Shown here piece after piece: positions 1 through 12,391 of a DNA stretch of 64,000 bases. A model generated the notes under the pieces. The model had not been told where the DNA came from. It saw nothing but the letters and a program-made list of their open reading frames with translations, and did no database searches. This DNA is from Megamerina dolium. Its lineage: Eukaryota > Arthropoda > Insecta > Diptera > Megamerinidae. Location of the stretch: positions 44,351,140-44,415,139 of the forward strand of contig OY978526.1 of assembly GCA_963854835.1 (NCBI GenBank), written 5' to 3'. Every line of letters starts with the position of its first letter. Within the stretch, counting starts at the first letter, position 1. Position numbers and translations under genes: made by a program.

Positions 1-514
1 GGCTTATTTGAACTGCTCACACTTGATGTCTCCACCACCACAGTCACCTGACATGAATGTGATTGAAAATCTTTAGTCTATTTTGGACAATAAAATAAGA
101 ACACACAAGATTTCTAATAAGCAAGACCTAAAGAAGGTACTGATGGAGGAATGGAAAAAAATCACACCAGACATCACTCAAAAATTGGTGGATTCAATGC
201 CAAGTAGACTCCAGGCTGTCATTAACGCTAAGGGATGTCATACTAAATATTAAAATCAACTTACTTTGTTTTTAGTTTGAACTTAAAGAGACTGTACGAA
301 ATAAGCTGTGACATGAATTTTCCTATTTTTTTCTTATTTTATTTTTTTATAGTGTCAAACACTAAAATTTTGAAAAAGTAAATTTTGGAAATTAAAAAAC
401 AAACCTTCCTTTCAAAAATGGCATTTATATTTTGTTCAAATTTTTGCTATATTAGGAATTACGACTGCAGCAATTTTTAAACTGTCACTGTACGAAATAA
501 GCTGGGAGCCACTG
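1..514 (+). mobile_element. 3' part of a Tc1-like transposon (cut by window edge)
   Basis: The element's left part lies outside the window. A degenerate transposase C-terminus reads from 14 to a TAA at 251-253 and includes SPPPQSPDMNVIENL, the conserved Tc1 block containing the third catalytic residue (E). An in-frame TAG follows that block directly. Downstream, the motif CTGTACGAAATAAGCTG occurs twice, near 292 and 487. This is the inverted-repeat/direct-repeat arrangement of long-terminus Tc1-like elements. The right end is CACTG at 510-514, followed by TA, the expected target duplication. The copy is inactive. Confidence 0.8.
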
Positions 515-1185
515 TATATATATAGTATAAATATACATATGTATATAAAATTGTATGTATTTCATATGCATTTTCAAAGCAATTCAATTCAATTAAATTA
601 TATTGTCAAGTTCCTACTATTACTGTCACCCAAAGAATGTCTGTTAGTGATATTGTGCTATTGACATTTGTTGTCTTCCTATGGGAAAAGATGTATTTTT
701 TTTCATTCACACTTTCTTTTATTAATTGATCCAATACGGTATATACATACATCTGTATGCCTGCCTTTGTCAATATCATTATTATAATGCATGATAGACT
801 ATGACAAGGACTCATCTCATCGTCTTAGTCGTAAACATTCTACTTCCGCCACAGAAATTAAAAAAAAAAGAAATAACGATAAAAGAATGTCAGCAATTTC
901 ATTATAGGAGCAAATATAATATAAGGAAATTTAAGAATTCTTGTAATGTGACATTTAGAACGTGCAAAATTTCACAAGTAGTTCATATCTTATTTGTTTT
1001 CATTATATGTAGGAGATGTTGGGAAATAGTGGCACATGCAGAATTGCCGAACACGTCATTTTTACCACCCCTGGATAAACATCAAACTTTCATTTGTATT
1101 GGCTCTATATAATCTATTTGCTTTATTTTATTATAACTTGCGTTGTTTTCATATAATAGTATCTTTCTGGCGATAAACGTATATA
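515..1185. other. Intergenic or intronic AT-rich spacer
   Basis: No gene or recognisable repeat was seen between the two Tc1-like elements. The short open frames here have no family signature. Confidence 0.5.
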
Positions 1186-2812
1186 CAGTGAGCGACAAAA
1201 GTCTACATACGGCGACCATTTCGGCTATCTGACATGTCCAAAAGCATAATGAAAAGAAGTAATGATGCAATTTTGTTTTAAATATGTTTTTATCATTACA
1301 TAGCAAAAATTATCTTATTTCATTAAAAACTTAACAAGTTATTAATATAAAACGAAAAAAATTCAATGACAAAAGTCTACATACGGCGTGCATTCCACGC
1401 TTCTTTTTTGTTGTGTGTTGCGGCGCAATAACAGGAAAGTACCGCTAGTTACATTTTGCTGTTTTGCTTGGTAATAGACATACTTGGATTGCATTTAGTT
1501 GTATTTTGGCTGTTTCCAGAAGTTCGTGGTTGTGACAATGGCTTCCCGTAAAGAAATATCAATTGATTTGCGAAACTTAGTAGTAAAGTATAGAAATGAA
1601 AACAAATCGTAAGGTGAAATATCAAGCTTATTAAATTTAACAAAATCAACAGTTCAAACAATATTCAATAACTACAAAAAAACGAATAGTCTTGAAAATA
1701 AACCGCGTAGTGGTCGCCCAAAGAAGCTGAGTCGCAGAGATGTATGGTTCATTTTGAAAGAAGTGGATCAAAATCCGAAAGTGGCAGGCACTAAGTTGGC
1801 CGCAGTGCTAGCAACTAGGTCAAATACAAATGTGCATCCACGAACAGTTCAAAGAGCCTTGAATAATAATGGGTTTCACAGCAGAACTCCGCGTAGGAAA
1901 CCGTATATAAGTGAAAAATATCGCAAACTTCGTTTGGAATTCGCGCAAAAGCATTTAGACAAGGGAATTGATTTCTGGAAACGAGTATTATTTACAGATG
2001 AGTCAAAATACAATTTATTTGGAAGTGACGGTAGAGCCAAAATTTGGAGAAAACCAAATACCGCAATGAACCCGAAACACTTAGTTCCTACGGTGAAGCA
2101 TGGCGGTGGGAGTGTAATGGTTTGGGGCGCTGTCGCTGCATCTGGAGTTGGAAATTTGGTATTTGTGGAGGGTAACATGGATCGCTTTCAATATAAATCT
2201 ATTTTGAAACAAAACTTAAAAGCATCGGTTGATAAACTATGCCTTGGTGAGAGTTGGATCTTCCAACAGGATAGCGATCTAAAACATACCGCCCACATCG
2301 TGAGGGACTGGCTGCTTTACTACGCTCCACGACAACTGTGTTCACCTCCTCAAAGCCCAGACTTAAATATTATTGAACACGTTTGGGAGCTTTTGGAGCG
2401 GAAGATACGGAAACATCACATTACTAGTGCCCTAGTACTAAAAGAGAAGCTGCAACAGGAATGGCAACAAATAACGGCCCTTGAAATCGAAAATTTAGTC
2501 GTTTCAATGCCCCGACGTTTGCAAGCAGTTATAGATGCTCAACCAAATATTAAACGACGACTTATTTTAACTTTTAGTGCCTTATCAAAGTATTTCCTTT
2601 TGATTTTCAAATCGTACGTAGACTTTTGTCATTGAATTTTTTTCGTTTTATGTTAATAACTTGTTAAGTTTTTAATGAAATAAGATAATTTTTGCTATGT
2701 AATAATAAAAACATATTTAAAACAAAATTGCATCATTACTTCTTTTCATAATGCTTTTGGACATGTCAGATAGCAGAAATGGTCGCCGTACGTAGACTTT
2801 TGTCGCTCACTG
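1186..2812 (+). mobile_element. Complete-length Tc1-like transposon with long IR/DR termini
   Basis: The ends are CAGTGAGCGACAAAAGTCTA and its inverse, flanked by TA at 1184-1185 and 2813-2814. The terminal inverted repeats are about 200 bp. They carry a second copy of the AAAAGTCTACATACGGCG motif about 180 bp inside (near 1371), mirrored on the right near 2616. This is the IR/DR design known from Sleeping Beauty- and Paris-type Tc1 elements. At 1627 bp it is full-length for Tc1. The element encloses one transposase frame with a single premature stop. The two termini remain similar along their length, suggesting a fairly recent insertion. Confidence 0.93.
1538..2635 (+). pseudogene. Tc1-family DD34E transposase, one in-frame stop
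   Basis: Cut-and-paste DNA transposase acting on the surrounding terminal repeats. I start it at the ATG at 1538 (MASRKEISIDLRN), because the paired helix-turn-helix region and the GRPKKLSRRD linker lie upstream of the next ATG at 1754. The frame is open to 2635 except for TAA at 1610-1612 (codon 25). The catalytic triad is intact: D in LFTDESKYNLF (about 1997), D in IFQQDSDLKHT (about 2270) and E in SPDLNIIEHVW (about 2375), with exactly 34 residues between the second D and the E. About 365 codons is normal to slightly long for Tc1. Without readthrough the copy makes only the C-terminal catalytic part from internal ATGs. The antisense frame over 1876-2178 is a shadow. Confidence 0.93.
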
Positions 2813-5337
2813 TATGTATGATAATATAACACGCGATATTTACCTAGTTAAATATTTTGGCTTACAAAAGAAATTTTGCATGAGCACTTTTTGTGTCATT
2901 TATGATATTATTTTATTTTTATTATTATATTTTTCTAAAATTTTCTAAAATTCCAAGTGCTCAAGAAAGATTTTTTTTAAAGCATACATCTTCTCAAAAC
3001 AGATGTTCAGCAATTTGACCATATAAACATGTCCCATTATTCTCCAAAGTCCACTCTAATAATGCCCTTTACATGAAAGGAACATGGTGTGAGTTGGAGA
3101 TTAATTGATATTAAAATAGTATAATAGTATATTAAAATCATATGTGTACTATACATCATATCTACAAAAGCGAGTGTTGTCATTTTAAATTATGTATATT
3201 ATCAGAATTATTGAGTTTGTCCACACGATGAATATTTAATATGAGGATAACATACATATGTATATTCTATACTAAGCAAAAATTGGGTTTATACAAAGAT
3301 TAATCTTGGAGCTCTCAAAGGGTAGCAATAGATTTCTCCCTATTGCTCCAAAGTTAATCAATTTTGTACTCCTTTTTGATATCATTTACATTGAAATTGC
3401 TAATATTAGGTTGGCAACTAAGAAATTACCGAAGTAATTGCCGATGTATTCACACGCATATAAACCCCAAAGTACCTCAACAAATCATAAGATTGACAAA
3501 AGGTTCATACATTTTGTCAATCTTGTGTAGTCAGAAACATTAATGTGTGAAATCGGCACTTTCTAAGTTGCCAAAACATAATAAAGTTAAAATCGCAGTT
3601 ACAACAATTTATAATTCTTTATTTTTGAAGGAAAAATAAACAAAAAAAAAACATTTGAAAATAGAAATATAATAAAAACTCGCTTATTGGTCTGTGATCC
3701 AAGAGCAAAATTTTTAAGTAATCCTGCTGGGTATTTTGTGTTTCGTATTTTATATTTGTATTAAGATAAGACTACATATTTACTTGTAAGTGCATATGTA
3801 CCAACAGATTATTTCAATTATTATGTTAAAAATCTTTGATTTTATTATAATATACTTATGTAAACCTATGGATGACGTATATTATTAAATCCATAATGAA
3901 TAATTGATAAATAAGAATATTAAATAAACGTGTATGGCACAGAAATTATACAAATAATGAAATAAATTATATGAACCGGTTCACGCGCCTTAAACTCAAA
4001 AACACATAAGTAGAGGTTGGTCATCGGTGGTTTCTTTCCAAATTCTTATAAAAATGACTTCAAATATTTTACAAAATTTGTTGAAAATAGTAAGACTTTC
4101 CATTAATTGTGGAACATAATGCCATTAAAATAGCTAATCCTGTCAATCTAATTTTGCGTCACACATCAGATATTTCCCAAAGCTAAAATTCTTGATGGAA
4201 AAACACCAACAGTTGTGCAATGAAGATAGGGACGGACCTCCCATTTTCAGCATTAAATACCTGATCAGGTTTAATGCAGGTAGTCTCCTTCTAATGGTGA
4301 TAGCGTATGCCAGTTACGTCCTCTGAATTGTAAATGAAGTAACGCTGAATACTCTTTATGGTAGCGCTGAATACGTTTTATGGTGAGTGAGGACAAAACG
4401 AAGGATGTAGCAGCAACAAATAAAAATGTCAGCGTCTTACCTATTTATTCCGAAATGGTTACAAAAGTCACAATATTTACAATTGAATACTTTGTTTAGA
4501 AATATAGCAAATCGGTGCTTTGAATTGTTACCTGCTAATAAGAAAGTAAGAATCAAGTATTTTTGGTACCATGTTTTCAGAATAGACCAGTTAAAGTCAA
4601 ACCACATCAATAATTGCGTAATAGTTCGAAGCCTTTAAGGATGCCTGAGCACAACAGCGCAGTGAAATACAGGGTATTTTAAAAAATTTTAAATCACTGC
4701 TTCAGCGTTAAATGCTCCTTTTTTAAGTATGTATAGGGCCAGTTTTTCAATGAGAATTTAACTCTATTTGTCATTTAAACTAAGTTTAAACTCGATTTGC
4801 AGTTTTTCAGTCAAATTTCAACGTAGTTTCAGCTAAGTTTAAATGTCCAATCTAGCTGGGTTTAAATAAGGTAAACTTATCAGTTTTTCGGCTGTCTGTT
4901 CTTGCACTCCAGTACATCATTTCTTCCTGCGGTTTAAAATAAGTGTATGCCTATTTTAAACTCGTACTGAACAATTAGCCCTTTATGTCAGAAAAACATG
5001 TGATTTAAAGAGAAGCCAACCGATGGTACAATCTTTATAAGCAGCGTTTAATTTAAATAAATATAATCAGTTAATTTCTTTCTTTCTCATTCTATCTCTT
5101 TCGCTTCTTCGTCGTGAGTCGATACAGTTTAACGCAACAGGTGTAATATGAAAGTGGAATAGCAGAATAGCAACTTGTGAATGGATTTGCATACGGTGAC
5201 AGGTGTTGTTTACTAAATTGTATATAGATCACAATTTATATATTTTAGGAACATTCTTTTCTTGACACAATAAACTTGTATAGATAACAACAGTTTGTAG
5301 CAACTTATATCCAACTGCTACACTATTATACAATTAC
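2813..5337. other. Probable transporter intron, mostly featureless
   Basis: If the minus-strand transporter exon at 5344 is real, this stretch is its downstream intron. Apart from the MITE at 4735-4982, I see no exon with splice sites and no recognisable coding domain. The short frame at 4426-4638 shows no family resemblance. Confidence 0.45.
4735..4982. repeat. Putative short MITE with about 30-bp terminal inverted repeats
   Basis: The left end begins AGGGCCAGTTTTTCAATGAG. The reverse complement of the right end begins AGGGCTAATTGTTCAGTACG, followed on both sides by a GA(A/G)TTTAA block. The termini therefore match at roughly 70 percent over 30 bp, with a 248-bp span and no coding capacity. 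A clean target duplication is not visible. The superfamily is undetermined. Confidence 0.45.
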
Positions 5338-5343
5338 ACTTAC

Positions 5344-5628
5344 CATTGAAAAGAGACCGGAAATAACCCATACAATTAGTGAAAGATTAACACTGCCTGT
5401 ATTCATCAAGACACCGGTTGGTGAGACAAAAATACCCGAACCAATTATAGACCCAACAATTACTGTACAGCCGTTGACAAGACTCATTTTGGCTTTAAGT
5501 GTTACCTCACCGCCACCATCATCGCCTCCATTGGCAGTGGTAACTTTTGCAGCATTCTCACCATTTCCATTTACCACTGAATCTTTACGTGATGTCGAAT
5601 TTTTACGATTTAATGAATCAGTTTCCAT
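5344..5628 (-). CDS. First coding exon of an SLC7 (Y+L-type) amino-acid transporter
   Basis: Encodes the N-terminal 95 residues of a light-subunit amino-acid transporter of the LAT/SLC7 family, multi-pass plasma-membrane exchangers that pair with a heavy-chain glycoprotein. From ATG at 5628 the protein has a polar Ser/Asn/Gly-rich cytosolic leader (1-42), then [13 protein letters not shown] and transmembrane helix 1. That helix carries the family substrate-binding signature [14 protein letters not shown] (59-72), followed by [13 protein letters not shown] of helix 2. The exon ends after a whole codon (phase 0) at a consensus donor GTAAGT (5343-5338). Past the donor the reading frame soon stops, as expected for an intron. 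The next exons are not recognisable in the window, so they lie beyond its left edge. The sequence most resembles Drosophila CG1607-type transporters from memory; orthology needs a search. Confidence 0.88.
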
Positions 5629-5699
5629 AGTGATTACTCGGTGCTGATTGCTCGTTGCTATTGGTTCTTCGATGCCACTTTATGTTAAATTTATGTTCT
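5629..5699 (-). promoter_or_regulatory. 5' UTR with candidate splice acceptor upstream of transporter ATG
   Basis: On the minus strand the ATG is preceded by about 69 nt of leader. Before that comes CCATTTACGCACAG, whose AG (5699-5698) could be a 3' splice site. If so, a non-coding first exon and the promoter lie further right. The pyrimidine tract is weak, so transcription could alternatively start nearby. Confidence 0.35.
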
Positions 5700-8085
5700 G
5701 TGCGTAAATGGAAAAGAAAGCAGAGGTGGTGCTATGAAAAATGAAGGTATAAAATTAATGTAGCTCATTTAAAGATAGCAATTAAAGTAATGTAAACAAA
5801 AGCCGAAGAAACAAATTATAAGCGTTGTATACACATGTGCAGCACATGATAATGATTGAGCATCTGAAAATATATTTATATGCAGTGCATGTATGTTTTT
5901 ATTTGTTTTTTTTCTGTCGAATTTCGTATATAAAAATAAATTGTAAGTATTTGAAGTAAACTACGAGTTTTTATATTAACTATTACTTACTCTAAATGTT
6001 AAAATTGTATATTTATATTTCATTAAATAATCAAATTATGGCTAATGGCAGCTATTATTCAATTTCCAATTTCGGGATATTGCGCTCTAAATTTCTTCGC
6101 TTAGCTATTCAGAGCACCAAAATCACTTATTTATATTATATAAGCATGAATACAAAAAAGTGATTACTATCATCATAAGATAAGATAAAATAAAGGGACT
6201 GAGTACGAGGAGCAATGCTTTTCGCCCCATCACCGCGACAACGAGGTAGTCTGATGTGTAGAAACCCTCAAGGGTTATTGCTTTCTTTTAGAAAGCTTAG
6301 TAGGTACATCCATAGAGTCTGCTTCCTATAATTCATATCTGTTTTAGTAATTTTGCTAGTCTCAGTGTACACAGGGCTGGGCATCTGGCTCCATTGTCTC
6401 CATTGGCTCAATTGTGTATTCCATTGTCTGCATTGGTAGGAATCTGATAATCCAATATTGTGGATGTGGTAGTAGCAAAAGTAATATGCCTGTTGAGTGT
6501 GCCCTTCTTCCTGACGAATGTTAGGAATTAGGTTTGGTATGCTTGCAACCGGCATAGTCAGCCATAGTCAAGTGACGTTATAAGAAATTTGTGTTCCGCT
6601 TGTTCGATGTCTCAATAAACTATATGCCATGTTACCCATATCTACTATAGGTGCTTTGTGTTATTGTTGGATGATCATGCCGATTGTGTTAAAATCCAAG
6701 AGTGTGTTTAACGCGCATTTTATGCCATACAGCTTTGATCAAAGATGACAACATTCTTGCAGAGTGACAGAAGTAATATGCTGTAACGCCATTTACAGCT
6801 TTCAATCTGTCTGTGAACCACTGTTTGGCATCGTTTTCTTCGCTTTGTTGATTTCGTTTCCCACTCTATTGTATGTGGGATGGTGCCGAAGACCTCATGG
6901 AGGTTGAAATAGAAAAAATGAAAAAACTTGCCAGTTTAAAATCTTCTTGCCAAAAGCTTGAAATATTTCACCATTTTGCAGGTAAAATTTCCTAATTTTT
7001 AAAATTGTACGAATCGGAAATCAGTTGTAATTATTGTATGTGGCCAGATCTATAACCTGCGCTAAGTCGCTTTCAAGTTTTTGATTTTGTAGCAGCGTGT
7101 GATTCCATTTTAATAAAGAAATTGATTTGACTTGAAAATGCACGCAAAACACAAAACAAGTTAATATTTTCACAATTTAGTTTTTGGGCTCATGTATCAC
7201 TTTTGTTGTTGTTTGTTCATTTCATGAAATCATTTATCTACATGTTCTGTTTATTTAACATCTTAACTGCTAGCAACATTGATAAGCTTTGTATTGTTGG
7301 TGTTATTGAGTACGTTCAGGTACATATGGTATTAGCACATTCTTTGATAGTGTCTTTATATTCATACAATACATTCATGTATTGTGGCATTCTTATACAT
7401 TTGATGTCGTATTTTTTATTTTTTTAGTTATTTTATAGCATTTTATCTGTTACTCTTATTTTCAATTTAAACGTTATCATATCGCTTTATATTTCATTTT
7501 GTATTTATTTCTTTCAAATGATTGTAAATGAAAGTGCAATTATATCGCATATTGACCTATAATAGAGTATATAGTAGTACAACAAAATACCAATACCATA
7601 GAAATGAAAGTAATTAGTAATTGTGTTAAGATTAACCTTTCGCCATTAAGTTTTTAATGAAAAAATTAATACTAAATTTATTATTATATAAAAGTGATGC
7701 TCAAGGTGGAAATGTTTAGAAAAGAGAAACATAAAGTAATTTCGATTTCTGTGATATTTTTGTCGGCGATGGCTCATTTACTTTACAAATCGTAAAGTAA
7801 CACAAAATATCCTACAATGTTTTTGGAAAGTGTGCAGAGTTTTGGCAAGTTTAAAAAATATAATACCATTCGGAGAGCACGGGATAAATATCTCACAAAA
7901 TATCACAATAAAATTTAACTTTTACAATTCAATTCAATTCTAAGCTTTTGTGGCTTGGGCTACAAAATCGTAATGCAGAAGATCAAAACTAAATCGCCGA
8001 CCATAGGAAAATATATCGGGGGTATTGGGGATAACATTTCCTGCATATGAGCCAAGAGCAGCTGACGAAGATATCCACTGAAGAG
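5700..8085. other. Spacer upstream of the transporter exon
   Basis: No confident gene. A minus-strand frame at 6268-6555 (95 codons, rich in Q/Y/W) matches no family I recognise and has no flanking splice context. The area 6190-6960 is less AT-rich than its surroundings and could be an old repeat. The remainder is AT-rich. Confidence 0.4.
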
Positions 8086-9560
8086 TATCCACTGTTCACG
8101 TTAGATGAACTTAAAAAGCATGAGAAACCCTTAAAAATAATAACGCTCTGCGGCTAGGTGGCATCCTAGCTGAGGTAGAGTGCAGCTAATGAAATACCGC
8201 TGAATATGTACAACGCCTGCCTAGGAAAGAGTTATATCCTGAAATCCCACCAGCCTACAGGCCGTAAGTACAGTATCGGCAGTAACAAATTGCCATGGAA
8301 AGGCTCAGAAAAAGTAATGTTACAAGGATTCTACCGTTCGGAATCGGCTAATATAAGTGGGTCCATTCTAATACTGTCCACCATTTAACACGCACAATAG
8401 TGCTGGAAGAGAAGCTCGGAAAAAGTACCCTTCGGTGCCTATAAGTACCAGATATTTATTAATTTTTTTATTTTTAGGTATAAGGGACGCTTGCAGATGG
8501 ACCGACACAATTGAGACGCTTGAGTGTCAATTTCAAAACCCTGCGGATTTAATGAAAATAACATGCATGTACTTTAGAAATCATGAACTCATATATGATA
8601 CCAATGTCGGGCCTAGAATAAAGCAGATAACGTCGAGTGTGGTTCAGGGATCAGTCTTAGAACCAAATCTATAATGAAATATTGGAAATTGAGATGCCGG
8701 ACGAAACTTATCTAGTGGCTTTTACTGATGATATAGCTATCATGATCGTAGGCCGAAAAACTATTGATGCCAATGATGCCAATGGTCCACAGTTTAAAGT
8801 GGAAAATATAGAGATGCTGCTGCTAACGAAATGACATTTACCGTTTGAAGAGGAGATGCATATTTTTGAAGTAGTAATATGTACGAAGAAGGTTGTGAAG
8901 AATTTGGAATGGAAACTCGACACCAACGTCACGTACTGGACACAAATCCGACTACTACTAAAGTGTGGAAACTGTATCGCCATTAAGTAGGCTGATGGCA
9001 AACATTGATAGACCAACACACATGAAGAAAAAATTCCTCATATCTGTGATAAACTCATTATGGTAGTGGGATATCGGCAGACGTGCTGATGGCAGAAAAG
9101 AGACGGGAAGTGCTAGCGTCACTCTAAAGGACTGCATCTCTTAGAGTGGCTTCATCGTGTCGAACCAGTAATACTAATCATTAGCCTAATGCTTCCGTCG
9201 TAAATGTATCCGAAATACAACAAATGTGTCAGGATTAATGAATAAAGAATAGAGAGGCAGATAGATGGCAATGCTAATCCCAAATATTAGAACGTGGTTG
9301 GATAGAAAGTTTGGCGAGGTAAACTACAATCTCAAACAATTTTTTTCTGGATATGGATTCTTCAGGAAATACCTCAGGGCATACTTCAGGAGTGGGTCAA
9401 TCCGATGATCCAGGATGAATTTATGCTGACGCTGATGTGAATTGTGGGGACAATTATTGAATAAATGGTGAGAAATGAAGGAAATTGGGTTGCAAAATTT
9501 GTGGAGTATATTCGCAGGAAAAACAAGCGGGATCTGAATGCTGGTCAATATGAGTAAATT
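8086..9560 (+). pseudogene. R1-clade LINE reverse-transcriptase relic
   Basis: Scattered frames together spell an R1-type ORF2. YPLFTLDELKK and NMYNACL (8086-8220) are followed by IPPAYRP just before a SINE. After the SINE come IRDACRW, ELIYDTNVGPRIKQITSS and VVQGSVLEP (8478-8670). The catalytic block appears as YLVAFTDDIAIMIV (about 8707-8750; canonical A-D-D here T-D-D). Downstream motifs include LLLTKRHLPFEEE, LMANIDRPTHMKKK and, near 9270-9370, MLIPNIRTWLDRKFGEVNY. Repeated frameshifts and stops show that it is dead. R1 elements normally target 28S rDNA; no rDNA is visible here, so this is either a dispersed R1-clade member or a translocated fragment. Confidence 0.8.
8266..8477 (+). mobile_element. 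SINE (3' body) inserted in the R1-clade LINE
   Basis: Shares with the other SINE copies the body motifs GCAGTAACAAATTGCCATGG, the TTAACACGCACAATAGTGCTG segment and the end motif GGTGCCTATAAGTACC plus an AT-rich tail. The tRNA-like head is missing. LINE coding similarity stops at IPPAYRP on the left and resumes with IRDACRW on the right, so this copy was inserted into the LINE. Confidence 0.7.
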
Positions 9561-9570
9561 CTGGTAAAGA

Positions 9571-11340
9571 TTAAACAGGACCCACCTTCTATGACCAGGG
9601 GGACGTTGTTTAGTGTCTGTGACGGAACACTTTGTAACTGTAGCGGAATCTATGGGTCAGTGGGTCAGTCATTTTGTGAGTTTCTGAATAAAAAAACATT
9701 TTAATTGCCTATTTAAAATCTGCAACTTTCCCCGTATACTCCACACATTCGCGCACATTTTACATTTTACCTAGACCGAAAAACTTGTGGTATATTTTAT
9801 AATTGTACAAATACGTAAATATATCCGAGTTCCTTCACCAATATAATATTAATATTGTATGTACAAAATCGAGACTTTAGAATATTATATTACAATAACA
9901 TGTGGTAAACTCAATCCACACATCAATATTAACGGAATGAATATGAGTATATATTACGTACCTGTAGATAGTACTCATAAAGATTGTCTCAATTGACGTT
10001 TATTGACCTTTTAAACGTTTTGTTTTGATACAGTATTTTATTTTTCACAACTTAATCATGTTATTTTTGTGAACTCATCATTCTGTTTGTGAATTTGACT
10101 ATCAATCAATAATTATATTTACATGTAGGTACATACATATATATGGCATACTATATACATATACATATATACATATATGTAGAAAGAGAATGTCTAGAAA
10201 TTAATAAAATGTTTATAAATTAGGACACAAAATTCGAAAAGCAAAAATATTGCGGATTTAATATATTGGTTATTTTCGCATTTTTCAGGTGTTCATTTGT
10301 TTGTATTATGGATCGACTGCGTTGAAGGTTTAATTTAACATAGTTTTTTATTTTCTTTAAATTAAAATAAAATAATGAGATTACATATTTCCAAGCTAAA
10401 AATTGACTTTATTAGAAAGATAATCGGAAAATGGAACCTCTAAAATATCACCCTTTACTATGTTGTGTTTATTACTTATAAATATTTATGTATACTATGT
10501 ATATATATTTATGTACATATGTTAAGAATTTGATTTGGAAGCATAACAAATAATATAACTAATTAATAGCTTGTTGGACAGCTTTGAACACGTGCGTATA
10601 CCAGTCGGTACAGTGGCGCTCACAAGGGGCGTGGAGTTTAGGCTTGGCATCCTCTGTTCGATCATAGATGTATATCACAAAATTATGCTATGAATTGATT
10701 ATAATAGGGCAAATTCCATAAATATTGTTGTACTCTCAACTTGTTTTTGAAAAACGAGTTTTTAATTTTTTAATTAAAAAGTATTCATTATCCCAAAGCC
10801 CAAAGGAACATGCAAATAAATTTCGTTAAGCCCCCAACTTAAAATCCTATGTGTGCGCCTGAAGTGTTACATAGCTTTTGAATGTAGTGTACAAGTGGCT
10901 TCTTTGATATGTATGTGTAATAATATCAAGAGCCTATTGAAAATTTCGTTATATTCATCTGAAATATATTTCGTTTATACAAAATTAATTTTGCTCAGGT
11001 AGGCACTCATACATATGTCATTCATGGCTATCATCACTTGAGAAACATATGCGTATATGTTTTTACGAAGAATTTTAGTCGTCTTTGGAGTCGATTTTAA
11101 CATGTCGGTTAATCTATTCGTTTGTTTAGCATCTGGCCGATGGCCCACGAAATATTATCTATTTTTGTAATACAAACTTTGCGAGAAAGATCAGAATCAT
11201 TAAATACACTATTAACGGAGTTGTCCAAAATTTTTCTATTCAACTTCTGATTGTATATTTTGTGAATTAAACGAAACTTTAGCAAAACTCTTGGTACATA
11301 AAACTTTAAAATTGACTCTTACAGGCACTGAGAGATCCTC
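9571..11340. other. AT-rich spacer
   Basis: Contains TATACATA-type low-complexity sequence near 10127-10190 and 10490-10520. No gene or repeat family was recognised. Confidence 0.45.
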
Positions 11341-11344
11341 TGGT

Positions 11345-11660
11345 GGAGCTCATCTAAGAGTATTGTTGTGAATGTTCTATTTTGACAGTATTGGAAGGGA
11401 CTGATTGCGAACGGCAGAATTCTTGTGACACAAATCTAAGAGTATTGTTGTGAATGTTCCATTTTGACAGTATTGGAAGGGACTGATTGCGAACGGCAGA
11501 ATTCTTGTGACAGAAATTTTGGCACTCTTTCTGCCGCAAGAATTCTTCCCGACCATTGGGCTCCGTCTAAAAGAATAAATATTTTTCTTCTTACCATGAA
11601 ATTTGCCACAATCAGCTTTTGAACTCAAGACTAATGCACGGTAGACCAACGCAGTCAGCC
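11345..11660 (-). mobile_element. Diverged SINE-like element with an internal tandem duplication
   Basis: On the minus strand a tRNA-like head (GGCTGACTGCGTTGGTCTAC, then GAGTTCAAA) precedes a body matching the other SINEs (GAATTCTGCCGTTCGCAATC and a GTCCCTTCCAATACTGTCAA-like segment). A unit of about 84 bp is tandemly duplicated at about 11354-11520, with only a few differences between units. The two overlapping minus-strand frames here arise from this repeat and are not genes. Confidence 0.6.
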
Positions 11661-12391
11661 ATTTTTTTACATCAGAGAATATTGCATAGACCGAAACAGT
11701 TCGTAATACACAATTTCCTTACAATCTCATCGTACAGTCAGCATAATATTTATTGTGGAAGTCTATCGGCCTTGATGGTTTGCATACCGGTCTAGCTCCG
11801 CCAGTTGCAAAATATATTCGACTTTTTCAGTGACTGACCGACCAGAGCGACATCTTTGAGAGCGAAATTTACAGAACGGAATTGAGTGAGCCAAAATTGA
11901 ACAGCATGATTCATTAAAGCATTCCTACTGCAAATTGTGTTTACAAATATTTGATACAGCCATTGCAAGTTTTAATTACATAACTGCGACTTAAAATTGA
12001 ATAAAAGCATTGCCGTGGTAATTTCTTTTAAGCTTTTTGCTTTGTTGTTATAATTACAGTTTTCGACATGATATATGGAGAAAAGTATTTAGCATTTTTG
12101 AACAACAAACCCCACATTGAAAGGAGTATAATGTTGGAATCACAAAATACGTGCCAGTTTTCACACTTGTGCCAGTGTTCACTTGACTATTAAAAACGTA
12201 AAAAATATAGTTTTCAATCTTGATTCATGACAAAAGTATAAATTCTACAATAACAATGATTTCATATTTGAGATCATTTGCTAGAAACTCACTTTGATTC
12301 TTGTCCACTCGTTAAAGTACCACCAAGCGTACAGACGTGGCTAAATTTACTCGGATGGTGATTCGGATCAATAATGTATAGTATGCATGTA

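Noticed and set aside
1876..2178. 100-codon antisense frame
   Set aside because: Lies entirely within the Tc1-like transposase, which has conserved catalytic motifs on the opposite strand.
6268..6555. 95-codon minus-strand frame as a host gene
   Set aside because: No domain, no splice context and unusual composition; neighbouring sequence looks like an old repeat.
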